The notes beneath the pieces are model-generated. The model did not search any database. It had not been told where the DNA came from and was given only the letters and a program-made list of their open reading frames with translations. 64,000 bases of DNA from positions 104,469,080 to 104,533,079 of the forward strand of contig CM066983.1 of the NCBI GenBank assembly GCA_033977485.1, in the 5' to 3' direction. This document shows positions 33,879-45,169 of the stretch, piece after piece (the first letter of the stretch is position 1; the number at the start of each line of letters is the position of its first letter). A program made the position numbers and the translations under genes. The DNA is from Hydrangea macrophylla. Lineage: Eukaryota > Streptophyta > Magnoliopsida > Cornales > Hydrangeaceae.

Positions 33879-35769
33879 TGTCACGCCCCGAATCCACACA
33901 TGTGAACCCAAGACACGTGGCACGCCACCAAGGCCTTCAAACATCAAGTTACAAGTGAAAAGGAGGAAAAACACGCTCAAATCAACCTTTAAGTTAGACA
34001 AAACAAGCTCAAGGGCAAAATGGTCATTAATAAGGTATAGCAAATTTTATACCAAAAGATAGGTTTTTGAGTCCCGGTTCCAACGCAAAAAACAGTGCGC
34101 GAATCCGAGTTTTCTAAAGAGAGTTATGTCCGTTTCCGTAAAAGTCGACAGTGCAGCAAAATTGTGAGCGGATCGATCCGCCCTAAATACCGGATCGATC
34201 CATTTAAGGTTTTCGCAATCAGAATGCCCCCAAAAAAGGCCAGATCGATCCTCTCTTTAACCCAGATCGATCCGGGCTCTGTAGAAGTCATTTTTACTGT
34301 CAAAAACTCTGCTAAACATGCCCAAACATCACCAACATCAAATCAAACCTCTTGGAAACTTACAAAATATTTCAAAATTATTTCTAAACCATTTCTAAAC
34401 ATTCCCAAGAGACTCTAACATGTTCATATACAATAAACAAGATATGAAATGCAATCTCTCTCACAAACTCCCCAAATCTCTCCCAAATACTCCCAATGCT
34501 ATCATGATCAACCAAAACATGTTTTTAAACCAAATTTTCATTCAAACATGCCCAAAACTACATTATCAAGGCATGGAAGATACCAACAACATTCTAAGCT
34601 TCAATTACCATATTTACACAAGTCTTGGAGCGATTAAACCAAAACTAACATATCTCTCCAAGTTTTAACATAAACTCAAGTTAACTATTACAAACCACAA
34701 GTTTTGCACCAAAACTATAAGTTTAACTCAAAAACAACTATATACATGAAACTACAACATTTACAAGCTTCCTCGACTCCACGAACCCCAAGCTCATCTC
34801 CCCGGATTCTCGCCGTCGTGCTCACCTACAATGGTTATTCAATAACCACTACAATATATAAGCTATATGCTTAGTGAGAGATATCAATCAAGCACACGGA
34901 TGACATATCATGTTTATATTCAACTCAACAAATAAATTGATCTCCGGATAAGCAAGTATTTCCTCCGCCACTACCCACAAGTCCGCGACTCCCCCAACAG
35001 TCCAAGGCACAAGCCAATGACCCACGCCACCCACGTGCGGTCTAATGCCGTTGTCGGCAACAAGTGGTCGTCACCACGAAACAATCTCATGGCGGATTCA
35101 TACGAGCTTTCCCTTGACCAAAATAGGCAACGAAACATGCTCACATAAACATATCACCATGCTTTTCACAAAATCATAGCTAGGCATATGTAATTAAGCT
35201 AAATAGGCATGTTATCAACATTCAAAGAACATAACTATGATTCTCATCCAAAAACAAGATTGAAACCACTCACCTCTTAGCAATTCGTTCCTAGTTGTGA
35301 AATTGAAGCCCAAATCTACTCCGAGTTAAAATCCTACATGAATTCGACCAACTACGGATTACCGCTCCGAATTGGGTCTCGAAAATTATGACGATTATAC
35401 TCAATAAAATCAGTACCAAAACGTAGAACTCACCTCTATGAGTCTGAATCCGGTCTCGGAATCGAAATTGGTAGTCGAACGCGCCGTCAATCGTTGCCGA
35501 GATGCTCCGACGAAACCCTCGTCTTTTTTCTCTCTAACCGACTGAAAATAATGAAGAAGAAGAGATATAGATCTCTTTAATTCCCAGCTCAATATATGGT
35601 TTGTTGTTTTATTAAGAAACCCACCAATTTTTCAGTTATTTTCATTTACACCCCTGACTAGTTTATAACTAACTATTTTGTCCTCCAAATTTAAGTGAGT
35701 ATTTGTCTATGTCTCGCGTGGGTCCCATAGGTGGTCCCACATAATTTTGTGAAGTAACTAATTAGCCTA
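33879..35769 (-). repeat. B 5' LTR, inner part (left of C insertion)
   Basis: Collinear with 26851-28740 of the 3' LTR. It ends with GCCTA (35765-35769), the left target duplication of C. The donor-like AG|GTGAG has GT at 35433-35432. About 930 bp in the middle (about 34385-35310) is identical to the other LTR, while the flanks differ at roughly 30 positions. Confidence 0.93.
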
Positions 35770-37722
35770 TGTGGATACCGGGCTTCCACCGCTTTATTAT
35801 GTTTCGTTTTGAGAACTTGGTTTGATTTAGATCAAAGAAAGAGAAAAGGACTGTTGAAAACAGATACATAGTCGCTACTTGGTCTTTAAGGAACCAAGAA
35901 ACCTTAATTTGACTCACCCAAATGGATAAAGGGCACCGACCCTTCATAACCAAAGAACTTGGTTCGGGGTTTTGGTACGAGAGAGGAAGGAGCCTTTGTC
36001 ACGACTAAAACACCCTCAACTCGCCCCGCCTCTCGACGGGCCTCAATTAGCATCCAAATAATCATCTTATACTATGTTTGGTTCGACAAATAATACTATG
36101 ATAGTATATATTACATCACATAAGAAAATCTGAAATGGAAGATCAAAAGATAAAATATCATTCATAAGATCTAAGTCAAATATCATACAATGTAAAGTGA
36201 AAATCACACAAATAAACCTAGGAAAAATCGTCTAACCATATATCAATTAATCAAGTTTCCTAATCTAAAGAGGGCATGAATTGTCATTGAAACAAATAAA
36301 CAAAGAAATAGAAATATGCTTAACAAGCTAGTATGATGCATGTTAATCTTTGAGAAAAGAAGACCTCTCAATCCCAGGGATGGATGAGAAAGGATGATTA
36401 GATCGGGGGAAGCATGAACGTGTGATCAAGTTCTTTCCTTATAATCTTCTTAGATTAAGAGTTACAAAAACCCCAAATCTTGCATGAATGCGATGTATGT
36501 ATTCTAAAATGTGCAAAGGTTGTAGTGTGTTTTGGGTACATGGATTTCTAGAGTGACTTAGAAGTCTATAATGTGTATGAATGAATGAATGAAATAATCA
36601 TGGGATATACACAAATGTAGTATGAACTACTTCCTAAGATATGAACTAATTTGGAATGCATATGAGCATCAAATCAAAGAATGAAAGTTGAAATGTGCTT
36701 GCTGTGAATAGTGGACAGAACAGTAGCATCATCATTGGAAATTTGAAAAGAGGGGTTAGGAATGTTTTCAATGCATGATTTTTTATGGATATGTTCTTTA
36801 TTGTGTTTAGAACACAACCCAAAAGGCTGATCTTGAATATCCATCACAGATTGAGAGAAATCATATAAACAACACAGGTCACTCAGAAACAGAGTTTGTA
36901 CTGTCGACTGAAATGTTGGAAGATCTTAGAAAATGAAACATAATGATCTAGAGGCCCATTTTATACAGAAAGTTTCCTAAGACATTTAATTTTAAGGTAA
37001 AAATAAGTTAGAGCCACCCCTTTTGGAAAAGTTTTCTGAAAAAGAGGTTGTAAGTGGACCTAGCTGCTGTGACAGCAAAAACAGAATGTCTTGGAAGGAA
37101 TGTTGGGATCCAAATGGACCATTTCCAAGTACTTCCAAGTCAAACCAAAAATCATGGGTGTTCTCTAATGATTTAGGAAGACTTTCCAAGTGGCCTTGCA
37201 TCCATATGTTGAGTATTGAGTTCTAGAGAAATCTTTGAACTCAACTCACTCACTGTTTTGACTCATTGTTTGGAGATTTTGGAGAAAACAAAGTTTTGTT
37301 TCTTGAAACCAAATGAGAGGGATTGAGAGGGGTTTTGAAATAGAAGTTTTGAAGACATATTTTTAACACTCAAATAAGGATCATAGCCACTTAGAATACC
37401 TACATCAAACTCATCATTAAGAACCTCCAAGATTGTTGGAGAGATTTATTTTTATTAGAACATAACTTCAATACACTTCAAGAATACCTTGGAGGTATTG
37501 AAGTTATGATCATCATCTATCAAACATGTTTTTGAGGTCAAGAGCTACTATCCATAAGGATTCACTCACCCCAAACTTCATGTCATCATTTAGATGATGA
37601 TGAACTAGTAAGTAAATAAAGAAAAATAAAAAGAAATGAGGTAAGAAGGGATGAACATATATATAAACAAGCAAGTAAATAGCAATCAATAGATGATAAT
37701 CAATGTGATTTTGGACTTGTAG
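35770..37722 (-). repeat. C 3' LTR, first part (left of D)
   Basis: Collinear with 55599-57551 of the 5' LTR and ending in TGTAG (37718-37722), the left duplication flanking D. Mostly AT-rich and non-coding. Small complementary frames at 36992-37226 recur in the other LTR and are not genes. Confidence 0.92.
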
Positions 37723-39981
37723 TGTAATACCCTGTATTCTTGTAATGTATTATATAACTAAGACCTTGTATGTTTCTTTAATACTTGTATGAGCTTGGCC
37801 TTACCCTTGGTATATTTTAACATACCAATCGATTGAACTTTATCTCAATCGATTGATTGTTCCAATCGATTGAACATTATACCAATCGATTGATTATATC
37901 AATCGATTGACACTTATGTCAATCGATTGGAGGCAGCTGGGCAGATTCTTTTGCTCTGGCTGGGGAGAGGCCACGTGAACACTCATTCTCTATATATACC
38001 AGCCCATTTTGGGCGTATTTCTGTTTACAGAAATTAGAGAGAGTGAGAGGGAGTGTTTGTGTGTGTTTATATATATATATACACTCATATATATATATAT
38101 ATATACTCACATATTTACATATATTTACTCACACACACACAGAGATGGACTGAGACGAGAAGAAGAAGAAGAGGAAGGTCAGAAAGAAGAAGAAAAGAAG
38201 GAGAAAGAGAAGAGAGAAGGCAGAGAGCAGAGGAAAGAGAGAAGAGGGAGACCACCATTGAAGCTCAAAGCTTCAAACATTCCCAAACACGCCCTTAACG
38301 CCTAGGTGAGTTCTAAACTCACTTGGTAGCCTTACATTGATATTATGACATGTTTTGAATGAAGAAATGGAGAAGAAACCATGTTTCCCGTTTATATATT
38401 GCTGGGCAGTCTTCTCTGTGAAGAAGACGAAGTGTCAATCGATTGACACTATATCAATCGATTGACATCTTTCGTGTTCCAATCGATTGACACTATATCA
38501 ATCGATTGACATCTTTCGTGTTCCAATCGATTGACACTATACCAATCGATTGACATCTTTCATGTCTCAATCGATTGACATTTTATGCAATCGATTGACA
38601 TGGACTGTGATCCAATCGATTGAACTTTATTCCAATCGATTGACACTACTTTTATACCAATCGATTGACATCTATATCAATCGATTGGCAGTTACAGTTT
38701 ACTGTTTTATTTGTTTAGTTAATGTAATAATTGTTTAGTTGTTTATTTACTGTTCAGTACTTCCCAGCATGCTTTATTATTGTAATTCAGATTTGATAAC
38801 GAGTTAATGCAGCATAGGATCGTAGTAATAACAAGATTAACGGATAACGTTTATAATGTTAGATAACGGAATAGTTGTGAATCCTTTGGAGTTAACGTTC
38901 ATTTCATTCAGAGTAGTCGGGCCACATTGGGATTGTCATGTATCGGTAATAGAGTTGAACTTAAGTAGGTTTGCTAAGATTCGGGAATCTTGCGTGGGCG
39001 GGCTTTGGTCGATCATATGTTCTTAAAAGCGGTAGACAGACGAAGGTGTCTATGACTTGCGGTGGACCGGACCAATTGCCCTAAGATAGCCAGATGATCT
39101 AATCATATGTTCTTAAAAGCGGTAGACAGACGAAGGTGTCTATGACATGCGGTGGACCGTGATCACTGGTAGACGTCGCTAAGTCGTGGCATAGAATGAT
39201 GTACTGTTGTTTAAAGCGTTATATCCCTGGCATGCGGTGGACTGTGCATATGTTCTTAAAAGCGGTGGATGAGCAATGGTGCGTTATAGAGTTGAACTAC
39301 TGTCGAGTCTGTTCCCCTATCTAGACGTGCTATCGGTCTTATAATAAGTAAAACGTTAGTGATCGGATCATTGGTTTGATTAAAGGAGTTACCCTTACTG
39401 AATTCTAATTTGGTTACGGTTTATAACTTGTAATAACTTCAATAGTCGATACCCTGTTAGTATCTAACTCACTCGGCTTTCATTAAGCTGACGGCGTTTA
39501 TGCCGCTGGACATTTCTACGTTCCAGCGCACCCTGGTTATGACTATACAGGTGAAGGGCCTGCAGGAGGAGACTACTATGCCGGTGACGGAGTTCCTGTG
39601 GAGAATTTCCCCGACGGAGGTCAGACCGAAGAAGACTACTACGCCGAGGACTACCCTTATGCAAACTGAAGTCTTGACTAGAATTGTAGCTAGTTGTCTT
39701 TACCGTATTAGAATCTTTTTGTAGTCAGGCATATGTTGCCTTGACATTTGTACTTCCGCTGCTTTATATTTGATTCGAGACTCTGATATGTAATAGTTAG
39801 TAACTGCTGTTGACTCTATGTTGCTTTGTGATTAGAACCTAGACTTCATTGTTGTTACACTATTACTTCTTGTTGCTTAGTACTGCGTGGTGTGGACAAT
39901 CATGTGACTTCACCCGTCATTCCCTATGGACCCATAAAGGAAATTTATTTTTCTCTATTTATGCTGCTCCGGGGCGTGACA
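37723..39981 (+). repeat. D 5' LTR
   Basis: 2,259 bp, TGTAATACCC to GGGGCGTGACA. TATATATA box at 37991-37998; splice-donor-like CTAG|GTGAG with GT at 38306. Two arrays of CAATCGATTG palindromes (6 copies at 37826-37930 and 12 at 38432-38690). TA microsatellites at 38069-38106 and a GA-rich tract at 38140-38250. Three copies of a CATATGTTCTTAAAAGCGGT unit (39014, 39104, 39247). From the TATA position nearly 2 kb of the LTR would be transcribed as R-U5. Confidence 0.96.
37991..37998 (+). promoter_or_regulatory. TATA box of D 5' LTR
   Basis: TATATATA followed by CC, at the junction between the palindrome-rich upstream part and the GA-rich leader. It is repeated in the 3' LTR. It predicts transcription starting near 38020-38030. 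Confidence 0.6.
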
Positions 39982-40114
39982 GGATTCTTGGTATCAGAGC
40001 CTAGGTTGTATACCTTTTCGCTCACAGATTGTCCCACACCATCTGGTCCTAGAACCTTGAGATTCTATAGCCGAGTATTAAGATTAGTTCTGACTTAAGG
40101 TAGTCCCTTTTCAG
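38306..40114 (+). other. Candidate leader intron of D
   Basis: Donor CTAG|GTGAGT at 38306 in the LTR and acceptor CCCTTTTCAG| ending at 40114, only 5 nt before the ORF1 ATG, are both good plant splice signals. Removing this 1.8 kb would delete most of U5 and the PBS, giving a message that can be translated but not reverse-transcribed, while unspliced RNA would serve as genome. Another acceptor-like TTCATTAAG lies near 39486. This is a prediction from motifs only. Confidence 0.4.
39989..40000 (+). other. D primer-binding site (tRNA-Met type)
   Basis: TGGTATCAGAGC, seven bases after the 5' LTR end. Same primer type as B. Confidence 0.93.
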
Positions 40115-40119
40115 GTAGC

Positions 40120-41043
40120 ATGGCACCGCCGCTGTTCGTTCCAGACGAGTTCGGAGGACACTATGTGTATGAGAGTAGTATTGCGCCAGCAGATCCAGAG
40201 TACTATGCCTGGAAGGTTAGACAGAGAGCTATTGCAGAGACAGAGCGAGACATGCGGATCGAGCAGCAGAGATTTGGGACCCAGGACCCAGAAGTGATAC
40301 GTCAGGAGATGATCTACCGCAAGGAGACCTTCAAACGCATCGAGGAGGATTCTCTACTGATGTTACGAGACCGTTCTTCGTACCAGGTTCTACTTGCACA
40401 GGTTAGAGCAGCACCTCCACCCCCACCAGAAGAGGACATGGCTGATGCACCCCCAGCAGACGAGGATCCGGAGGGTGATGATGAGAGCGATGACGACGAT
40501 GAGCCAGAGGATGCAGATGAGGAGATGGAAGATGAAGAGGACGAGGACACCGATGACGAGGAGCCGGAGTATGATCCAGAGGAGGAGGACCCCGTGGACC
40601 CAGCCGGTATGGACGTGCCAGTTGGCGTAGATATTGTGGTTGCAGAGGGTTATCCGATAGAGGAAGAGGAGGTAGCCGCAGACGATGATGCAGTGGTACC
40701 AGTCTTACCAGGAGGAGTTATAGCACAGCTAGCAGCTGAGTGGGCCGCAGAGATGGCTGCACATCCCCATGGATTTGAGATTGGAGCACCGGAGTTGGCA
40801 CAGGCTATGGTACAGGCTGAGGCACTTGCAGCCGCATTTGATGTAGCCCAGGCTGACATGGCCGCTGATGCGGGAGATTTGGGAGCTGTTGTGGAGCATG
40901 ATGGACCCGAGCTGATCGAGGATGTTGTGATAGAGGATGAGGACATGATGGATGACGATGACATGGATGAGGACGATGTTTTGTCTGAGGTTGCCCCAGA
41001 TGACGAGGCTTCCATCTATGGATCCGATGTGGACAACTTTTGA
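40120..41043 (+). CDS. D ORF1: acidic protein of unknown function in the gag position
   Basis: This 307-codon intact ORF has a good start context (AGCATGG) right after the leader. Residues about 25-95 are charged and helical-looking (WKVRQRAIAETERDMRIEQQ, then MIYRKETFKRIEEDSLLML), a possible coiled coil. Residues about 95-160 have a Pro run and then an extreme Asp/Glu tract (EGDDESDDDDEPEDADEEM). The rest is Ala/Glu/Asp-rich with another acidic run near the C-terminus. I see no capsid domain, zinc knuckle or catalytic motif. Gag normally occupies this place, so it may be a highly modified structural protein, a chaperone- or histone-mimic-like acidic factor, or an extra ORF kept while capsid was lost. 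The function is unknown; the reading frame itself is well supported. Confidence 0.75.
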   Translation: MAPPLFVPDEFGGHYVYESSIAPADPEYYAWKVRQRAIAETERDMRIEQQRFGTQDPEVIRQEMIYRKETFKRIEEDSLLMLRDRSSYQVLLAQVRAAPPPPPEEDMADAPPADEDPEGDDESDDDDEPEDADEEMEDEEDEDTDDEEPEYDPEEEDPVDPAGMDVPVGVDIVVAEGYPIEEEEVAADDDAVVPVLPGGVIAQLAAEWAAEMAAHPHGFEIGAPELAQAMVQAEALAAAFDVAQADMAADAGDLGAVVEHDGPELIEDVVIEDEDMMDDDDMDEDDVLSEVAPDDEASIYGSDVDNF

Positions 41044-41440
41044 GTCCAGTACCTTTAGGACTTAGACTTTTACGCTTGACTTTAGGACATGTTGTCCACT
41101 TACTTTTGACGCTTACATAGACAGCTATTGACTGTAGCCTTTTTGTATAGGTAGCCACCAATAGTGGTTTTGTGTATATCTTCTTTTGTTTAGATCTTGT
41201 ATAGGATCATGTACTACGCGGTACACAGATGATCTGTTGTGTACTCCGCTGTACATCTTTTGGATATGTATATATGGCAGATCGTTTCTCTTGATTATTT
41301 CTGTTATCATCTCATTGTTATGTTATGGTTGTGATGTTGATTCATGTTATGCTTTCTGTTATTTTAGTATGATCATTTTCCCCGAGAAGATTGTCAGCTA
41401 ATCGTTAGATCCTTCATAGGTACACCTCACACGGATCACT
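41044..41440 (+). other. Spacer between D ORF1 and pol
   Basis: 397 bp without a coding frame linking the two ORFs. It contains acceptor-like sites after pyrimidine tracts (TCTTCTTTTGTTTAG ending at 41193, and CCTTCATAG ending near 41420), so pol could be expressed from a spliced RNA. No capsid remnant was found. Confidence 0.5.
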
Positions 41441-44400
41441 ATGGTGGGACCCACAAGGAAGCCCCAAGCTAATTTTCCTCGACAACATAATCAACAGCGA
41501 GGACCACCTCAGGCACAGCCCGTCGCTCAGCGACAGAATACTGATGGATATTTCAACTGTGGAGTGCCCGGACATATTGCAAGGTATTGCACAGCCCCCA
41601 AGACCAACCGTCGTAACGACCTCGTCTGCCGCAACTGTAACAAGCCTGGTCACATAAGCAAGGATTGTCGAGCACCACGTGGAGGCTACTATGGAGCGCC
41701 TGCTCAAGGACAGCAAGGACAGGTTAGGGTGAATGCCATCATCCCTGACAATGCAGGGTATAATGCAGAGGAACAGCAAAACTTGGAAGGTACACTCATT
41801 TTATTTCACTGTCAAGTTAGAGCTTTGTTTGATACCGGTGCCGCCCGTTCTTTCATAGCTATTAAGATGGTACGTGATTTGGGATTGTTACCCCTAGCAC
41901 TTGAGCCGACCCTTAATGCCGTTTCGCCCTTGGGAGTATCCGTTAAGTTAGGTAAGGTGTGCAAGGATTGTCCCTTGACACTAGAGGATAGGAATCTCCC
42001 AGCAGACTTGATAGTCTTGTCAATGTCTGAGTTCGACGTGATCCTAGGAATGGATTGGCTTACTAAGTATGGCGCTAACCTGGATTGTGTTAGTCGGACC
42101 ATTGTCTTTTCGACGCCTGGTTGCCCGCAGATCAGATTTCAGTGCCAACCGTTGAGCGACATGTTTATCACGAGCTGCCTAGCCACGATTAAGACTTCAA
42201 GCACGGAGCTTACTATCAACCAGATCCCCGTTATTCAAGACTTTGAAGATGTGTTCCGAAGTATCTCAGGACTTCCGCCGAAGAGAGAGATAGACTTCTG
42301 CATCGAGTTAGCACCCGGAACGTTGCCGATTTCTAAGACCCCGTACCGAATGGCGCCAATAGAAATGCTAGAATTGAAGAAGCAAGTTCAGGAACTTGAA
42401 GATTTAGGTTTTGTTCGCCCGAGTACATCACCTTGGGGATCACCAGTCTTATTTGTGAAAAAGAAGGACGGAGAGTTACGACTCTGTATCGACTACAGGG
42501 AACTGAATAAAGTCACGATCAAGAATAGGTATCCACTTCCCCGGATAGACGACCTGTTCGATCAACTACAAGGATCAAGGATATTCTCGAAAATCGATTT
42601 GCGTTCAGGATACCATCAATTGCTAGTTCGGCCGAAAGATATACCGAAAACTGCCTTCAGGACGAGATATGGACACTACGAATTTCTAGTGATGTCTTTT
42701 GGATTGACTAATGCCCCGGCAGTATTCATGGACCTAATGAATAGAGTATTCAGACCCTATCTGGATCAATTCATTATAGTATTCATTGACGACATTCTAA
42801 TTTATTCAAGGACGGAAGAAGAACATAAGAAGCATCTACAAATTGCTCTACAGACTCTTAGAGACAATAGTCTGTATGCGAAATTCAGCAAATGTGAATT
42901 CTGGCTTCAGGAAGTTAAATTCCTGGGACATATGATATCACAGGATGGGATTTCCGTAGACTCATCTAAGATCGATGCAGTCTTGAGCTGGAACAGGCCA
43001 ACCAATGCAACCGAAGTTAGGAGTTTTCTTGGATTGGCTGGGTATTACCGAAAATTTGTGGAAGGATTCTCTAGAATCGCAAGACCGTTGACAAGCCTGA
43101 CTAGGAAGGAGACGAAGTACGAATGGACTGATAAACATGAGGATGCATTCCGGGAATTGAAAGAGAGACTAACCTCCGCACCCGTGCTTGCGATACCTAA
43201 GAGTGGTGAACAATTCATAATCTATAGTGATGCATCACACCAAGGACTTGGTTGTGTGCTAATGCAAGAGGGGAATGTCATTGCATACGGATCAAGACAA
43301 TTGAAGCCGCATGAGAAAAACTATCCGACGCACGACTTAGAACTAGCCGCAATCGTGTTCGCCCTGAAGATTTGGAGACACTATTTGTATGGAGAAAAGT
43401 TCGACTTGTTCTCAGATCACAAGAGTTTAAGATACCTGTTCTCTCAGAAGGAGTTGAACATGCGACAACGGAGATGGATGGAGCTACTCAAGGACTACGA
43501 CTTCTCTTTGCAATACCACCCGGGTAAAGCAAATGTTGTAGCCGACGCTCTGAGCCGGAGGCCGCGCCTTTTGGTTTCTTCAATTTTGATTAGGGAATGG
43601 CGAGCATTGGAGACGTTAGTCGAATTTGACCTTCAACCAGTGGAATCAGGAGGAGGACAACACTTTGGATGCCTTGTCGTGCAACCGACTCTCATCAGCC
43701 GCATCTTGGAAGCTCAACAGTCGAATGAAGATTTAAAGTTATGGTTTGCCAAGATGTCCGCAAAGGAACCCGAGATATGGAGTATTAGTACGGACGGAGC
43801 ACTGAGATGCAAAGGTAGACTCTGTGTGCCAAATGACGATGGTCTCAGGAAGAACATTCTGGACGAAGCACACAAGTCAAGGATGACTATCCACCCAGGA
43901 GGAAACAAGATGTATAAGGACTTAAAGAGAAACTTCTGGTGGCAAGGAATGAAGCGAGAAGTGGCCGAGTATGTATCGCAATGTCTTATTTGCAAACAAG
44001 TAAAGGCAGAGCATCAGAAACCACCTGGACTCCTACAACCGCTACCGATTCCCCAATGGAAATGGGAGCATATCACCATGGATTTTGTGGTTGGATTGCC
44101 GAAGTTTCAGCAAAACCACGACGCTATTTGGGTAGTAGTAGATCGACTCACCAAGTCAGCACATTTTATCGCCTACAGCATGACGTACCCTGTTGAAAGA
44201 TTGAGCCGGATGTATCTACAGCAAGTAGTGCGACTGCACGGTGTACCTGTCTCAATAGTTTCAGATCGAGATTCACGCTTTACCGCAGAATTCTGGAAGA
44301 GCCTTCAGACAGCAATGGGAACTTCATTGAATTTGAGTTCAGCCTTTCATCCACAGACAGACGGTCAGACAGAACGAGTCAATCAAGTGATGGAAGATAT

Positions 44401-45118
44401 GTTGCGAGCATGTGTCATTGAATTCGAGAGTTCATGGGAGACACATCTACCTTTGATCGAGTTTGCCTACAACAACAGCTACCACACGAGCATAGGGATG
44501 GCACCGTTTGAAGCTTTGTATGGAAGACCTTGCCGATCGCCGCTGTGTTGGGCCGAAGTTGGAGATACTCAACTACTTGGGCCCGAGATGATTCGAGAAA
44601 CCAACGAGAAGATCCAGATTGTACGAGAGAAGATGAAGACAGCGCAATCCAGACACAAGAGCTATGCCGACAAGCGACGGAAAGATCTAGAGTTTGCAGT
44701 TGGAGATCATGTGCTACTCAAAGTCTCACCAGTTCGAGGTGTCGTCAGATTCGGACAGAAAAGAGGCAAGTTGTCGCCGCGATTCATCGGACCGTTCGAG
44801 ATCCTAGAACGTGTTGGGCAGGTTGCTTATCAACTTGCGTTGCCGCCAAAGATGTCAGGAGTACACAACGTTTTCCACATCAGCATGTTGAGGAAGTGTG
44901 CCCACAACCCAGCGCACGAGATCAGTTTTGAAGATATCGAAGTGAACGAGAACGTGACCTACAACGAAGGACCAGTGCGTATTCTAGACCGAGGAGTGAA
45001 GAAGCTCAGAAACAAGGATATTCCGCTAGTGAAGGTTCAGTGGAAGCACCACGACGAAGGAGAAGCTTCATGGGAGTTGGAGTCAGAGATGCAAGAGAAG
45101 TTTCCATTTTTGTTTTAA
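41441..45118 (+). CDS. D pol polyprotein: zinc knuckles, protease, RT, RNase H, integrase
   Basis: One open frame of 1,225 residues. It begins with nucleocapsid-type knuckles: [13 protein letters not shown], whose first Cys is replaced by Tyr, and an intact [14 protein letters not shown]. Then come aspartic protease ([10 protein letters not shown], Asp near residue 130), reverse transcriptase ([13 protein letters not shown]; active site [10 protein letters not shown] near residue 450), RNase H (YSDASHQG near 595, [23 protein letters not shown]), integrase zinc finger (HPGGNKMY to CLICKQV), the D,D,E core ([10 protein letters not shown] near 880, SDRDSRF, GQTERV), [12 protein letters not shown] and a chromodomain-like tail. 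All main catalytic residues are present, so it is probably enzymatically competent. Starting with knuckles but no capsid is unusual. Confidence 0.96.
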   Translation: MVGPTRKPQANFPRQHNQQRGPPQAQPVAQRQNTDGYFNCGVPGHIARYCTAPKTNRRNDLVCRNCNKPGHISKDCRAPRGGYYGAPAQGQQGQVRVNAIIPDNAGYNAEEQQNLEGTLILFHCQVRALFDTGAARSFIAIKMVRDLGLLPLALEPTLNAVSPLGVSVKLGKVCKDCPLTLEDRNLPADLIVLSMSEFDVILGMDWLTKYGANLDCVSRTIVFSTPGCPQIRFQCQPLSDMFITSCLATIKTSSTELTINQIPVIQDFEDVFRSISGLPPKREIDFCIELAPGTLPISKTPYRMAPIEMLELKKQVQELEDLGFVRPSTSPWGSPVLFVKKKDGELRLCIDYRELNKVTIKNRYPLPRIDDLFDQLQGSRIFSKIDLRSGYHQLLVRPKDIPKTAFRTRYGHYEFLVMSFGLTNAPAVFMDLMNRVFRPYLDQFIIVFIDDILIYSRTEEEHKKHLQIALQTLRDNSLYAKFSKCEFWLQEVKFLGHMISQDGISVDSSKIDAVLSWNRPTNATEVRSFLGLAGYYRKFVEGFSRIARPLTSLTRKETKYEWTDKHEDAFRELKERLTSAPVLAIPKSGEQFIIYSDASHQGLGCVLMQEGNVIAYGSRQLKPHEKNYPTHDLELAAIVFALKIWRHYLYGEKFDLFSDHKSLRYLFSQKELNMRQRRWMELLKDYDFSLQYHPGKANVVADALSRRPRLLVSSILIREWRALETLVEFDLQPVESGGGQHFGCLVVQPTLISRILEAQQSNEDLKLWFAKMSAKEPEIWSISTDGALRCKGRLCVPNDDGLRKNILDEAHKSRMTIHPGGNKMYKDLKRNFWWQGMKREVAEYVSQCLICKQVKAEHQKPPGLLQPLPIPQWKWEHITMDFVVGLPKFQQNHDAIWVVVDRLTKSAHFIAYSMTYPVERLSRMYLQQVVRLHGVPVSIVSDRDSRFTAEFWKSLQTAMGTSLNLSSAFHPQTDGQTERVNQVMEDMLRACVIEFESSWETHLPLIEFAYNNSYHTSIGMAPFEALYGRPCRSPLCWAEVGDTQLLGPEMIRETNEKIQIVREKMKTAQSRHKSYADKRRKDLEFAVGDHVLLKVSPVRGVVRFGQKRGKLSPRFIGPFEILERVGQVAYQLALPPKMSGVHNVFHISMLRKCAHNPAHEISFEDIEVNENVTYNEGPVRILDRGVKKLRNKDIPLVKVQWKHHDEGEASWELESEMQEKFPFLF

Positions 45119-45169
45119 CCCAGTTTATTTCGGATTTCGGGGACGAAATCTTTTGTGAGTGGTGGATGA

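Noticed and set aside
38009..38305. 98-codon Lys/Glu/Arg-rich ORF in D LTR, repeated at 45456
   Set aside because: Translation of TA and GA microsatellites in the leader; low complexity.
43939..44931. Overlapping plus-strand ORFs of 85 and 133 codons
   Set aside because: Out-of-frame shadows inside the D pol gene.
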